Part shown: positions 36,223-44,326 of the stretch, in pieces
Layout: the number at the start of each line of letters is the position of its first letter
Numbering within the stretch: position 1 is the stretch's first letter
Origin: Burkholderiales bacterium 67-32
Lineage (GTDB): Bacteria > Pseudomonadota > Gammaproteobacteria > Burkholderiales > Burkholderiaceae_B
Assembly: GCA_001898625.1 (NCBI GenBank)
Contig: MKUP01000010.1
Coordinates: 711,355-775,354 of the forward strand
Direction of reading: 5' to 3'
Length of the DNA stretch: 64,000 bases
Translations under genes and position numbers: made by a program
Notes under the pieces: generated by a model
Told to the model about the DNA's origin: nothing
The model's database searches: none
The model's input: the letters and a program-made list of their open reading frames with translations, nothing else

Positions 36223-37404
36223 ATGCGAAGCATCCTGACATTGACCCTGGGCCTGGCCGCCGCGGCCGCCTGCACCCCGGCGGCGGCCGATCTGAAAATA
36301 GGCTTCCTGGCCACCTTGTCCGGCCCGTCGGCCGACGTCGGCCAGGACCAGTACGACGGCTTCATGCTGGCCGTGGAACAGATGCAGGGCAAACTGGGCG
36401 GCGTCGCCACCCGGGTCGTCCGCGAGGACGACCAGATGAAGCCCGAGATCGCCGTCCAGTCCTTGACCAAGCTGCTCGACCGCGACAAGGTGGACGTGGT
36501 CACCGGGCTGACCTACGCCAACGTGCTGATGGCCCTGCAGGGAAAGATCGCCGGCACCGACGTCCCCTTCATCGGCTCGGTGGCGGGTCCCTCGCCCACC
36601 GCCGGCGCGCAGTGCAAGCCCAACCTCTTCATCACCTCGTGGCAGAGCGACACCACCGCCGAGGCCATGGGCAAGTATCTCCAGGACACCGGCGTCGATC
36701 CCATCGCCATCCTCGCTCCCAACTTCCTGGGCTCCAAGGACAAGGTTACCGGGCTGAAGCGCTTCTACCGGGGCAAGGTCGCGCAGGAAACCTACACCCC
36801 GCTCACCCAGCTCGATTTCTCGGCCGAACTGGCCGCCACCGGCAACTCGGGCGCGAAGGGCCTGTTCGCCTTCTTCCCGGGCAGCCAGGGCGTCAGCTTC
36901 GTGCGCCAGTACCAGCAGTTCGGCATGCTGCAGAAGCTGCCGATGTACTCGGTGCATACCGTCGAGCCCGGCAGCGTGAACGCCATGGGCAAGGCCGGCG
37001 TCGGCGCCATCGTGGCCGAATCCTGGCAGCCCGGCGCCGACAACGACCAGTCGCGCCGCTTCGTCGCGGCCTTCGAGAAGAAGTACAAGCGCACCCCGAC
37101 GTCCTACGCCGCGTTCAGCTATGACGCCGCCATGCTGATCGACGCCGCCGTCCGCGCCCGCTCGGGCGACGTGTCCGACCGCCGGGCGCTGGCCGCCGCG
37201 CTGCGCGGCGCGCCGTTCAAGTCGGTGCGCGGCCCGTTCCGGTTCAACCGCAACAACTATCCCATCCAGAACTACCACATCTACCAGGTGGTGGAAGGCG
37301 CCGGCGGCAAACCCGCCTTCAAGGTACTCGTGCCGAACGTGCTGGCCGAGCACGAGGACGCCTACGCGCGCGACTGCGCACTCAAGCCGGACGGCGGCGC
37401 CTGA
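36223..37404 (+). CDS. ABC transporter substrate-binding protein, branched-chain amino acid/aromatic acid type (LivK-like)
   Basis: A 393-residue periplasmic binding protein. The signal peptide ends at CTPAAADLK, then the family opening LKIGFLATLSGPSADVGQDQ. The ligand-binding fold includes PFIGSVAGPSPTAGAQCKPN and PMYSVHTVEPGSVNAMGK. Such type I receptors bind branched-chain amino acids or aromatic acids and urea-like solutes. No permease or ATPase genes follow, so it is an orphan receptor. The divergent LysR protein is its probable regulator. ATG at 36223 follows AAGGGAGACAAAC. Confidence 0.93.
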   Translation: MRSILTLTLGLAAAAACTPAAADLKIGFLATLSGPSADVGQDQYDGFMLAVEQMQGKLGGVATRVVREDDQMKPEIAVQSLTKLLDRDKVDVVTGLTYANVLMALQGKIAGTDVPFIGSVAGPSPTAGAQCKPNLFITSWQSDTTAEAMGKYLQDTGVDPIAILAPNFLGSKDKVTGLKRFYRGKVAQETYTPLTQLDFSAELAATGNSGAKGLFAFFPGSQGVSFVRQYQQFGMLQKLPMYSVHTVEPGSVNAMGKAGVGAIVAESWQPGADNDQSRRFVAAFEKKYKRTPTSYAAFSYDAAMLIDAAVRARSGDVSDRRALAAALRGAPFKSVRGPFRFNRNNYPIQNYHIYQVVEGAGGKPAFKVLVPNVLAEHEDAYARDCALKPDGGA

Positions 37405-37423
37405 ACGTCGCGCCGCCGCGCGC

Positions 37424-38179
37424 CTAGTGGTGCCGCCAGTATCCCTGAATGTCCTCGGCCACCGGCACCACCGCCAGCAGGCCCAGCAGCACCGCCAGGG
37501 GCACGGTCGACACGAAGCCGAAATAGGCGAACGACAGCGCCCCGCCCACGCCGCCCGCGAAAAACAGACCGACCAGCATGGCCAGCACGCGCAGCTTGGC
37601 GCGGTCGGCCTTCACGAAATGCCCGGGATCGGCCTCGCGCGAGACGTTCCAGTAGAACAGCTTGCCCAGTTCGATGCCGATGTCCGTCACCATGCCGGTG
37701 ACGTGGGTGGTGCGGATCTCGGCGCGCGAGATCTTGGTGATGATGGCGTTCTGCAAGCCCATGATGAAACACAGCAGCATGACCGTGGCCGGCACCGCCA
37801 GCCAGCGGAACTGCTCGATGTTGCCCCCCAGCAGGCCGAAGCACAGCAGCAGCCCGGCCTCCAGCAGCAGCGGCAGCGCGTACTCGCTGGCCAGCCGCGA
37901 GCGGCGGCCGAAATTGATCAGCACCGCCGACGTCCCCGCACCCAGCACGAAGAACAGCAGCGCGGCCAGTCCTTGCAGGAAGAAGGCCACACCGCCCAGG
38001 GCCAGGTGATCGGCCATGGACGACAGGATGCCGGACATGTGGGACGTGTATTGCTGGACCGCCAGGAAACCGCCCGCGTTCACCGCCCCGGCGACGAGGG
38101 CCAGGATGTAGGCGAGGTGGCGGTTGGCTTGAGGCGTGCGCTCGACGGCGGTCAGTTTGCGTAGGTAGAACAGGGGCAT
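37424..38179 (-). CDS. DUF1275 (YoaK-like) integral membrane protein
   Basis: A 251-residue protein with six predicted transmembrane helices and the DUF1275 signatures GAVNAGGFLAVQQYTSHMSG near the N-terminus and ALLLCF-type hydrophobic helices. IITKISRAEIRTTHVTGMVTD follows the fourth helix. The function of the family is unknown. ATG at 38179 begins the conserved part (MPLFYLRKLT); the frame extends to 38365 but that part is arginine-rich noise overlapping the next gene. It is convergent with the binding protein at 36223-37404, with a 19-bp gap. Confidence 0.85.
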   Translation of the reverse strand: MPLFYLRKLTAVERTPQANRHLAYILALVAGAVNAGGFLAVQQYTSHMSGILSSMADHLALGGVAFFLQGLAALLFFVLGAGTSAVLINFGRRSRLASEYALPLLLEAGLLLCFGLLGGNIEQFRWLAVPATVMLLCFIMGLQNAIITKISRAEIRTTHVTGMVTDIGIELGKLFYWNVSREADPGHFVKADRAKLRVLAMLVGLFFAGGVGGALSFAYFGFVSTVPLAVLLGLLAVVPVAEDIQGYWRHH

Positions 38180-38258
38180 GGCGCGGGCATTCCGGGAACG
38201 GCGGCGGCGCGTCAGCCACCAGAGGCCGCGCCGAACGACCCGCCAAGCATAACGTTTT

Positions 38259-38277
38259 CCCGCCTTCCGAGGGCGGG
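38259..38277. terminator. Hairpin downstream of the motor-like operon
   Basis: CCCGCC-N7-GGCGGG, a perfect 6-bp stem, 14 bp after the last gene of the minus-strand DUF3348-DUF802-OmpA-DUF2894 operon. In the minus-strand transcript the stem is followed by A residues, not U residues, so intrinsic termination is uncertain. Confidence 0.35.
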
Positions 38278-38291
38278 AGCGGCCCCGGGCC

Positions 38292-38894
38292 TCAGTCGGC
38301 CTTGCCCTTGCCCGTCTTCTTCGGCGCCTCGGCGCGCGGGGCGGCGCCCAGCAGCAGATCGGCACCGCTCATGCGCTCCATCCACGACAGGGTGTCGGCA
38401 TACGACAGGAAATGCCGCAGGTATCCCGGCGCCAGGTCGTGCATCAGCATCAGCGACTGATGGACGAGGTGCAGCGAGTTCAGCGGCCCGGCGTTCTCGG
38501 GCACGTTCTCCAGCGCCTGCCGCAGCTCCCTGCCCACGCGCAGCTCGGCCCACAGGCCCCGGAAGTAATCCAGCACCGCCATGTCGCCGGCGGCATCCTG
38601 GAGCGCGGCGCCATTCGCCGACAGCAGATCGACCAGCGTGCTCAGGCCGTCTGCCGGCGCGGGCGCCGCCACGGCTTCGCTCGCTCCCGCCGCCTGCTCG
38701 ACACCGCGGGTGTAGTCGGCCAGCGCGCCGGCCAGCTTCTCGTCCAGGATGCGGCGCGCCTCGCCCTCGTGTCCGGACGCCCGCCGCGCCAGCGCCTCGA
38801 TGAAATGGAAGCGCAGCGGATCGACGCGATCCGCCCCCTGCCCGCGCCAGGTGTCGAGCAGCGCCGCCGCGTCGGACACGGTGCCTCTACTCAC
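38292..38894 (-). CDS. DUF2894-type protein, fourth gene of MotAB-like operon
   Basis: A 200-residue soluble protein, helical, with a lysine-rich tail (APKKTGKGKAD). I match it from memory to the DUF2894 family, which accompanies OmpA and DUF802 proteins in beta- and gammaproteobacteria; function unknown. Its start lies inside the end of the OmpA-like gene (8-bp overlap), so it is translationally coupled. Such a soluble partner could be an effector or regulator of the membrane motor. Confidence 0.8.
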   Translation of the reverse strand: MSRGTVSDAAALLDTWRGQGADRVDPLRFHFIEALARRASGHEGEARRILDEKLAGALADYTRGVEQAAGASEAVAAPAPADGLSTLVDLLSANGAALQDAAGDMAVLDYFRGLWAELRVGRELRQALENVPENAGPLNSLHLVHQSLMLMHDLAPGYLRHFLSYADTLSWMERMSGADLLLGAAPRAEAPKKTGKGKAD

Positions 38895-39522
38895 GGCTCT
38901 GGGACGACCGGGGCATGGGCGCGATCTCTACGCGCCGGTTGCGCGAACGGCCCTGGTCGTCGGCGTTGGACGCCACGGGCTGCTCCGCGCCGAAGGCGGC
39001 GGCGAACACGGAAGACGAGGGAATGCCTTCGTCGATCAGGGCGCGCGTCACCGTCAGCGCCCGCTGCGCCGACAGTTCCCAGTTGTCGGCGAAACGGCGG
39101 TTGCCCTCCCGTATCAACCGGTCGTCGGTGAAGCCGCTCACCATGATGATCTCGTCGCGGGCCTTCAAGTAGGCGCCTAGCGGCCCCACCAGGCTCTTGA
39201 GCACCTGCCGGCCTTCCGGCTGCAAGGCATCGGAGTTCAGCGCGAACAGCACGTTGCCGCTGATGCCGATGCGGCCATCGACCAGCGTCACCCGTCCCGT
39301 GGCCAGCGGCCCGGCCAGCGCCTGTTCCAGGGCCTGCCGCCGCTGCACCTCGCCCTGCCGCCGCTGGACTTCTTCCTCGAGCTTGGTCGAGAGCTCCAGT
39401 TGCGTGCCGATCACGCTCACCAGGAGCAGCACGAAGGCCCCCAGCATGACCGACATCAGGTCGCCGAAAACCGCCCAGACGGGCGAAGCCGCCTCGACGT
39501 TGGATTCGATGTCTTCGGCCAT
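38887..39522 (-). CDS. MotB/OmpA-like protein with proton-channel aspartate, third gene of MotAB-like operon
   Basis: A 211-residue protein. A short cytoplasmic N-terminus is followed by one transmembrane helix (about residues 15-38) containing Asp21 in FGDLMSVMLGAF. This is the position of the proton-accepting Asp in MotB and related stators. A coiled-coil linker (about 44-70) leads to a C-terminal OmpA-type peptidoglycan-binding domain with SGFTDD, NWELSAQRA and RNRRVEI. Its ATG shares one base with the stop codon of the MotA-like gene (TGATG). A force-generating or gating channel with that protein is inferred. Confidence 0.9.
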   Translation of the reverse strand: MAEDIESNVEAASPVWAVFGDLMSVMLGAFVLLLVSVIGTQLELSTKLEEEVQRRQGEVQRRQALEQALAGPLATGRVTLVDGRIGISGNVLFALNSDALQPEGRQVLKSLVGPLGAYLKARDEIIMVSGFTDDRLIREGNRRFADNWELSAQRALTVTRALIDEGIPSSSVFAAAFGAEQPVASNADDQGRSRNRRVEIAPMPRSSQSRE

Positions 39523-42107
39523 CAGGACGCGTCGCCCGCCGGCGCCCGTTGCGCGTCGAGCTGCCGCAGCTCCTCGACGATCTGTTTCTGCGACATCATG
39601 CTCAGGTCGATCACGTCCTTGGCCTGCGCGACGTAGTAGGCAAGCTGCTCGTCGCTACGCGCGACGGCCTTGTCCAGCGCGCCCTCGATGCCGCGCAGTT
39701 GCTCCATCAGCCGGTCGCTGGACTCGCCAAACAGCTTGACCGCCTGGCCCAGCGCCTCACCCAGGCTGGCCACCTCGGCCGCGCTGCCGGTAACCTGCGC
39801 CGCCACGGACTCCAGCTTGCCGGTCTCGGCGCCGACCTGCTCGGTGAAGCGCGTGCCCACCCGGTCCAGCATGTCGGCCGACGCCGCCACCAGCGCATCG
39901 ACCGCCTCGCGCTGTTCGGTACTGGCGTGGTTGACGGTATCCAGCAGGCTACCCACCGTTTGCAGCAGCCGCTCGCGCTCTTCCAGCATCGCGTTGTCGC
40001 GCGTCATGCCGTCGGACAGTTGCTGCCGCAGCTCGCCGATGATCTGGGCCGCCGCCAGCGGGGCTTCCGAGGCCGCCTGCACCAGCCGCTCGATCTCGGC
40101 GATGGTGGCGCGGGCATGAGACTGGGACTCGGACGAGATATCGCCCGCGGTGCGCGCCAGCGTCTCGCAGACCTCCTGCTGCCGGCCCGCGATCTGCGCC
40201 CCGGCCTCGCGCCATTCCTGGCTCAGCGATCCGGCCAGGGTTTCCAGGGCGCCGGTCCAGGCCGCCTGCCGCGCCTCGTCGCGCGAGGCCAGCTCGGACC
40301 GCAGTTCGCCATGGGCCTGTCCCACCGTGTCCAACAGCGAGGCCGCATGGCGCTCGAAAGTGGCCGCGGCCTCGGCCAGCGCCTGGCGCGTGTCGCCGGA
40401 CAACTGCTCGCTGGCCTGTCCATGCCGCGCGAGCGCCTCGTTCCAGACACCCGATACGTTCTGGACGACGGCCTCCAACTGGCCGGCCACCCTGTCCACC
40501 AGGCTGGCCGCCCCTTGCTCGAACGTCGCCGCGAAACGATCGAAGGACGCCCGCATGTCCCCGGCCAGGGTCTCGCCTGTGCGCCGATGCTCGTCCAGCA
40601 CCGTGCTCCAGGCGCCGGACACCGTCCCGGCCGTGGCATCCAGGCGGGCGGCGATCCCGTCCACCAGCCCCACCGAACGCTGCTCGAAATCCCCCGCCAG
40701 CCGGTCGAACGACGCGCGGACGTCGCCAGCCAGCGCCTCGCTGGTGCGCTGATGCCCGGCCAGCGCCGCGCTCCACGCCTCCGACACTTGCCCGGCCACG
40801 TTCTCCAGCCGCGCGGCCACGGTCTCCACCATCTCGGTCGACCGCTGCGCGAAGGCCTGCGCGACGCCATCGAATGTGGCGCGCAGCTCGCCCGACAGGG
40901 TCTCATTGGTCTGCTGGTGCGCCGCCAGCGCCGTCCCCCAGGTCGCCGACACCTTGTCCACCGACGCCTCCAGGCGGGCGGACACGCCATCGACCAGGCT
41001 GGCCGAGCGCTGCTCGAAGGTCTGCGCGAATCCCTCCAGCGCCGTGCGCAGGTCGCCGGCCAGCGCATCGCTGGTCCGCCGGTGCTCGCCCAGCGCGGTG
41101 GTCCAGGTATCGGCCACCGTGGCGGTGCTGGTCTCGAAGCGGCTGGACAACGTGTCCAACTGCCGCTGCACCGCCTGCGTGACCGTCTCGTGCAGGCTGG
41201 CCGTCTCGCGTGCCAGGCCGGCCATCGCGGTCTCGACCGCGGGCTGGATCGTGGCGCCCGCCACCCTCGCGCTGTCGGCCAGGCTTTCCTTCAGGCTTTG
41301 CTCCACCGACCCGGCCAGGCGCCGGTACTCGGACTCGACCCGGCCATGGAAACTTTCCTGCCCGGCCGCCAGGCGCTCGCCCAGGGCCTCGTTGTGTTTG
41401 GCCACGGACTCGGCCAAGGCCTGCAACCGATCGACCAGCGCCGGCATCAGGTCCGCCTGCCGCTGCAACAACTTGAACGATTCTTCGCGCTGGTGGGCCA
41501 GCGAATACGGACGCAGCACCGTCGCGATGCGCGTGTCCAACGCCTGCGCCGCCTGCAAGCGCTCGCGCCGGCACAGCGAGGCCAGCAGCCCCAGCATCGC
41601 CGACGCCGCCACGCCCGCCACCGAGGTCCCGAAGGCGAAGCCCAACCCCTTGACCGGCGCCGCCAGCGACGCGCGGATCGCCTGCAGGTCGGTCGCGCTT
41701 TCCAGCGCCACCCCCGTACCCCGCAGCGTCGCCACCATGCCCAGGAACGTGCCCAGCATGCCCAGCAGCACCAGCAGGCCGGCCAGATACGGCGTCAGCG
41801 CCGGCCCCGGCAGCCCCACCCTTTCGCCCTCGACGCGCAGCCGCACGGCATTGCGCAGCGAGGGATGCACTTGCTCCAGCCACGTCCCCAGGCTGGACGG
41901 CGGCGCCGACAGATCCGCCGCGGCCCGCGCCAGCGACGACGTCGCCTCGTGGAAACGCCGCAGTTCCAGCCCGCCCAGCACGTAGAACGCGGCGATCAGC
42001 AGGATCACCGCCAGCGCCAGCAGGTTCGAGCCGACATAGCCCACGCCCACCCAGCCCACCACGGCCAGACCCACGAAGAAAACCACGAAAGGAAGATATC
42101 TGCTCAT
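39522..42107 (-). CDS. DUF802-type MotA/TolQ/ExbB-like channel protein with long repetitive tail
   Basis: An 861-residue protein. Four membrane segments are visible near residues 5-25, 28-46, 106-128 and 155-177. The last two (LLVLLGMLGTFLGMVATL and GFAFGTSVAGVAASAMLGLL) resemble the pore helices of MotA/TolQ/ExbB and ZorA proteins. The remaining 680 residues are a polar helical tail, including five tandem 55-residue repeats (residues 322-596). The operon partner is a MotB-like OmpA protein, so a proton-driven motor or channel is inferred. I recognise the family as DUF802 from memory. The tail presumably projects into the cytoplasm as a coiled-coil rod. Confidence 0.88.
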   Translation of the reverse strand: MSRYLPFVVFFVGLAVVGWVGVGYVGSNLLALAVILLIAAFYVLGGLELRRFHEATSSLARAAADLSAPPSSLGTWLEQVHPSLRNAVRLRVEGERVGLPGPALTPYLAGLLVLLGMLGTFLGMVATLRGTGVALESATDLQAIRASLAAPVKGLGFAFGTSVAGVAASAMLGLLASLCRRERLQAAQALDTRIATVLRPYSLAHQREESFKLLQRQADLMPALVDRLQALAESVAKHNEALGERLAAGQESFHGRVESEYRRLAGSVEQSLKESLADSARVAGATIQPAVETAMAGLARETASLHETVTQAVQRQLDTLSSRFETSTATVADTWTTALGEHRRTSDALAGDLRTALEGFAQTFEQRSASLVDGVSARLEASVDKVSATWGTALAAHQQTNETLSGELRATFDGVAQAFAQRSTEMVETVAARLENVAGQVSEAWSAALAGHQRTSEALAGDVRASFDRLAGDFEQRSVGLVDGIAARLDATAGTVSGAWSTVLDEHRRTGETLAGDMRASFDRFAATFEQGAASLVDRVAGQLEAVVQNVSGVWNEALARHGQASEQLSGDTRQALAEAAATFERHAASLLDTVGQAHGELRSELASRDEARQAAWTGALETLAGSLSQEWREAGAQIAGRQQEVCETLARTAGDISSESQSHARATIAEIERLVQAASEAPLAAAQIIGELRQQLSDGMTRDNAMLEERERLLQTVGSLLDTVNHASTEQREAVDALVAASADMLDRVGTRFTEQVGAETGKLESVAAQVTGSAAEVASLGEALGQAVKLFGESSDRLMEQLRGIEGALDKAVARSDEQLAYYVAQAKDVIDLSMMSQKQIVEELRQLDAQRAPAGDAS
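40320..41144 (-). repeat. Five tandem 165-bp (55-residue) repeats in the MotA-like tail
   Basis: Residues 322-376, 377-431, 432-486, 487-541 and 542-596 align without gaps. Each unit has a Trp near position 14 (ATW, DTW, EAW, GAW, GVW), a LAGD/LSGE motif near position 28-31, and FEQRS-type residues near 43-47. Since 55 is five elevens, a hendecad coiled coil is likely. Confidence 0.85.
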
Positions 42108-42117
42108 CTAGGACGGA

Positions 42118-42834
42118 TCAGCTTGCGCGAAGGGCCGCCAGCAGCCCCTCGACCGGTTGAAATCGGAAATCCAGTTCGGCCAGCAGGACGCCCCGCATGT
42201 CCGCGCGGAAGGTGTCCAGCCAGGGGCCGGGATCGTTGTCGTTGTTGGCGGAACCCTGGCCGGCCTTGCGCAGGCGCAGGAAATGGCCTTCCAGCAGCCC
42301 GGACACCGAGGCCAGCAGATTGCGCTCCTGCGCGCCCAGCACCCGCTCCATGACCGCGTCCACCGCGGCCAGCCGCGCCATCTCGGGCGAACCGGCGGCC
42401 AGCATGGCGCGCAAGCGGCCGCGCAGGGCCGCGATGCCGGTCTCCATCTGCTGTTGCTTGGCCAGGCAGCGCTGGCCGTAGCGGGAAAAATCGGTGTCGT
42501 CGTCCGGATCGACCAGCAGCGCGGGATCGCGCCTGTGGCGGCTGCGCACGGGGCGCAGCACCCTGTCCCGCTCGATGGCCTGCGCCAGCTCGTCCCGCAC
42601 CCGCGCGAAATCCTCCCGCGCCACCGTATCGGTGGCGGGCGTGCTGGCGGGCGCCGCTTTCGCGTTGCCGCTCAATACCGCGGACAGCGCGATGGCATCG
42701 GTCCAGCCGAGCCACAGGCTCAGCCGGTCGGCTAGCGGCTGCCGGGGGGTGGGAACGTGGGCGTGCGCCAGGCGGGCAAGCAGGCGGACGAAAGCCGGAC
42801 CGCTGGCGCCTGTGCGCCCGGACATGTGCGCCAT
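42118..42834 (-). CDS. DUF3348-type protein, first gene of MotAB-like operon
   Basis: A 238-residue soluble protein matched from memory to DUF3348, a family found next to DUF802 genes; function unknown. It is rich in charged residues (ERDRVLRPVRSRHRRDP) and ends with LLAELDFRFQPVEGLLAAL. It is followed after 10 bp by the MotA-like gene and is likely the first gene of the operon. ATG at 42825 is an alternative start three codons downstream. It has no membrane segment. Confidence 0.8.
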   Translation of the reverse strand: MAHMSGRTGASGPAFVRLLARLAHAHVPTPRQPLADRLSLWLGWTDAIALSAVLSGNAKAAPASTPATDTVAREDFARVRDELAQAIERDRVLRPVRSRHRRDPALLVDPDDDTDFSRYGQRCLAKQQQMETGIAALRGRLRAMLAAGSPEMARLAAVDAVMERVLGAQERNLLASVSGLLEGHFLRLRKAGQGSANNDNDPGPWLDTFRADMRGVLLAELDFRFQPVEGLLAALRAS

Positions 42835-42946
42835 GGGACCGGACGGGCAAAAGCCGGAAGTTTACACGTCCGGCCGCCCGCCACCTCGCCTGGGACAACG
42901 GCAACAGAAGTGGTTACATCTGCATTGACAGAGCGGGCCCGGGGCC

Positions 42947-43642
42947 CTAGTCGGCCACTTCGATCTTCCGGTAGACCTTGAAGCCCTGGCTGCGCACCGT
43001 CGACACCGGCAACTCCAGGCCGCACGCCTGCTCCACCTTGCGCCGCAGGCGGCGCATCTGCGTGTCCAGGCGGCGCTGGTCGTAGTCCAGGAAATTCTCG
43101 CCCAACGCCTGCACGATGGCCTTGCGCGTCACGCATTCGCCGGTCCCGTTGGCCAGGGTGTGCAACACCCGGTAGTCCTGCCCCGACAGCGGAATCGGCG
43201 CGAACCCGGGAGGCGTCAGACTGGGCGGCGCCGAGGAAAGCCGCCATGCCTCGCCGGCCGTCCCGGCCGGCCGCAGGCGCTCGTCCGGCAGCACGTCGTC
43301 GCGGGCGGAAATGTCGCGGGCCACCGCCACGCGGTGCGCCTTGTCGTCCGACAGGCGCGCCGACCACATGATGTGCGCCACGCTGCCGTCCTTGCGGACA
43401 TAGCGATTCTCGAAATAACGCTGGAGATAGCCGCCCTCGATCCGCTCCACCGCGTGCAGCGTGCGCGCGCGGTCATCGGGATGGACGAACTCGATCATGC
43501 GCCTGCCCAGCATTTCCTCGGGCTTGTAGCCGAAGATGCCCTCGCCCGCCCCGGTGATGGACAGGAAACGGCCGTCGTGGTCCACGACGCAGATGGCATC
43601 GAGCAGCAGGTCCAGGACTTCGGCGGGCGGCAGCTTGGCCAT
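42947..43642 (-). CDS. PAS domain protein with C-terminal winged-helix DNA-binding domain
   Basis: A 231-residue protein. The N-terminal PAS domain with PAC motif (AICVVDHDGRFLSITGAGEG, then ENRYVRKDGSVAHIMWSARL) occupies about residues 10-115. The C-terminal OmpR/PhoB-type winged helix lies at about 150-225 (RKAIVQALGENFLDYDQRRL, then TVRSQGFKV). This one-component sensor-regulator layout lacks a phospho-receiver. The frame starts at a TTG (43657), but ATG at 43642 is the first ATG. It sits between the motor-like operon and the FecI gene and could control either. Confidence 0.85.
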   Translation of the reverse strand: MAKLPPAEVLDLLLDAICVVDHDGRFLSITGAGEGIFGYKPEEMLGRRMIEFVHPDDRARTLHAVERIEGGYLQRYFENRYVRKDGSVAHIMWSARLSDDKAHRVAVARDISARDDVLPDERLRPAGTAGEAWRLSSAPPSLTPPGFAPIPLSGQDYRVLHTLANGTGECVTRKAIVQALGENFLDYDQRRLDTQMRRLRRKVEQACGLELPVSTVRSQGFKVYRKIEVAD

Positions 43643-43762
43643 GGGTCGTTCGGGCAATTGGGGTCACGCAAAGGAGACCTGGAGCGTGATTTTACTCGAG
43701 AGCCCGGCTCTCGCATGCCTATCCTGCGTCGCTTGTCGCTCTGTTTTTCATGAAATAATATT

Positions 43763-43781
43763 AATAACCATTCTCATTAAT
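43763..43781. promoter_or_regulatory. Fur box candidate upstream of the FecI-like gene
   Basis: AATAACCATTCTCATTAAT matches the spaced A/T-rich Fur consensus (ATAAT, CATT, CATTA pattern) in a locally A+T-rich promoter 20 bp before the sigma-factor start codon. Iron repression of the sigma factor, and so of the whole uptake unit, is inferred. Confidence 0.65.
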
Positions 43782-43801
43782 TCAACCTAGCGGATCGAAA
43801 G

Positions 43802-44326
43802 ATGCCCGCCACCTCCCCGCGCGAGGATGCCCTCTCCAGCCTCTACGCCAGCCATCATGGCTGGCTGCAGGGCTGGCTGCGCCGCCGGCTGGGATGCCGC
43901 TTCGATGCGGCCGACATCGCCCACGACACCTTCGTGCGCGTGCTCAAGGCGTGCAACGCCGCGGACATCCGCGAACCGCGCGACTACCTCGCCACCATCG
44001 CCAAGGGCCTGGTGGTGGATTTCTACCGGCGGGCCGCGCTGGAACGGGCCTACCTGGACGTGCTCGCCTCCCTGCCCCAGGCGCACCAGCCCTCGGTCGA
44101 AGAACGCGCCCTGGTCATGGAAGCGCTGGCGCAGGTCGATGCCATGTTGTCGGGCCTGCCGGCCAGGGTCAGGCAGGCTTTCATCATGTCCCAGCTCGAA
44201 GGGCTCACCTACGCAGAGATCGCCGCGCAATTGGACGTGACCGTGCGCACGGTCAACAACTACATGGTGAAGGCGCTCGAACGCTGCTACCTGGCCGTGG
44301 CGGCCCAGGAACGCCTCACGCCATGA
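43802..44326 (+). CDS. FecI-like ECF sigma factor
   Basis: A 174-residue ECF sigma factor. Region 2 is represented by FDAADIAHDTFVRVLKA, and region 4 by LTYAEIAAQLDVTVRTVNNY. The length and the next genes (FecR-like anti-sigma factor and TonB receptor) identify the iron-starvation type, activated by cell-surface signalling. A Fur box candidate lies in its promoter. It overlaps the FecR gene (ATGA). Confidence 0.95.
   Translation: MPATSPREDALSSLYASHHGWLQGWLRRRLGCRFDAADIAHDTFVRVLKACNAADIREPRDYLATIAKGLVVDFYRRAALERAYLDVLASLPQAHQPSVEERALVMEALAQVDAMLSGLPARVRQAFIMSQLEGLTYAEIAAQLDVTVRTVNNYMVKALERCYLAVAAQERLTP

Noticed and set aside
39549..42353. 934-codon open frame on the plus strand opposite the MotA-like gene
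   Set aside because: It is the antisense shadow of a high-GC gene: Arg/Gln/His-rich, no domain, no ribosome-binding site, and it crosses two clear minus-strand genes. Many similar shadow frames exist throughout the window.
38292..42834. Complete Zorya defence system
   Set aside because: Only ZorA/ZorB-like components are present. The accessory genes do not look like ZorC or the helicase/nuclease ZorD/ZorE, and no other defence gene is adjacent.
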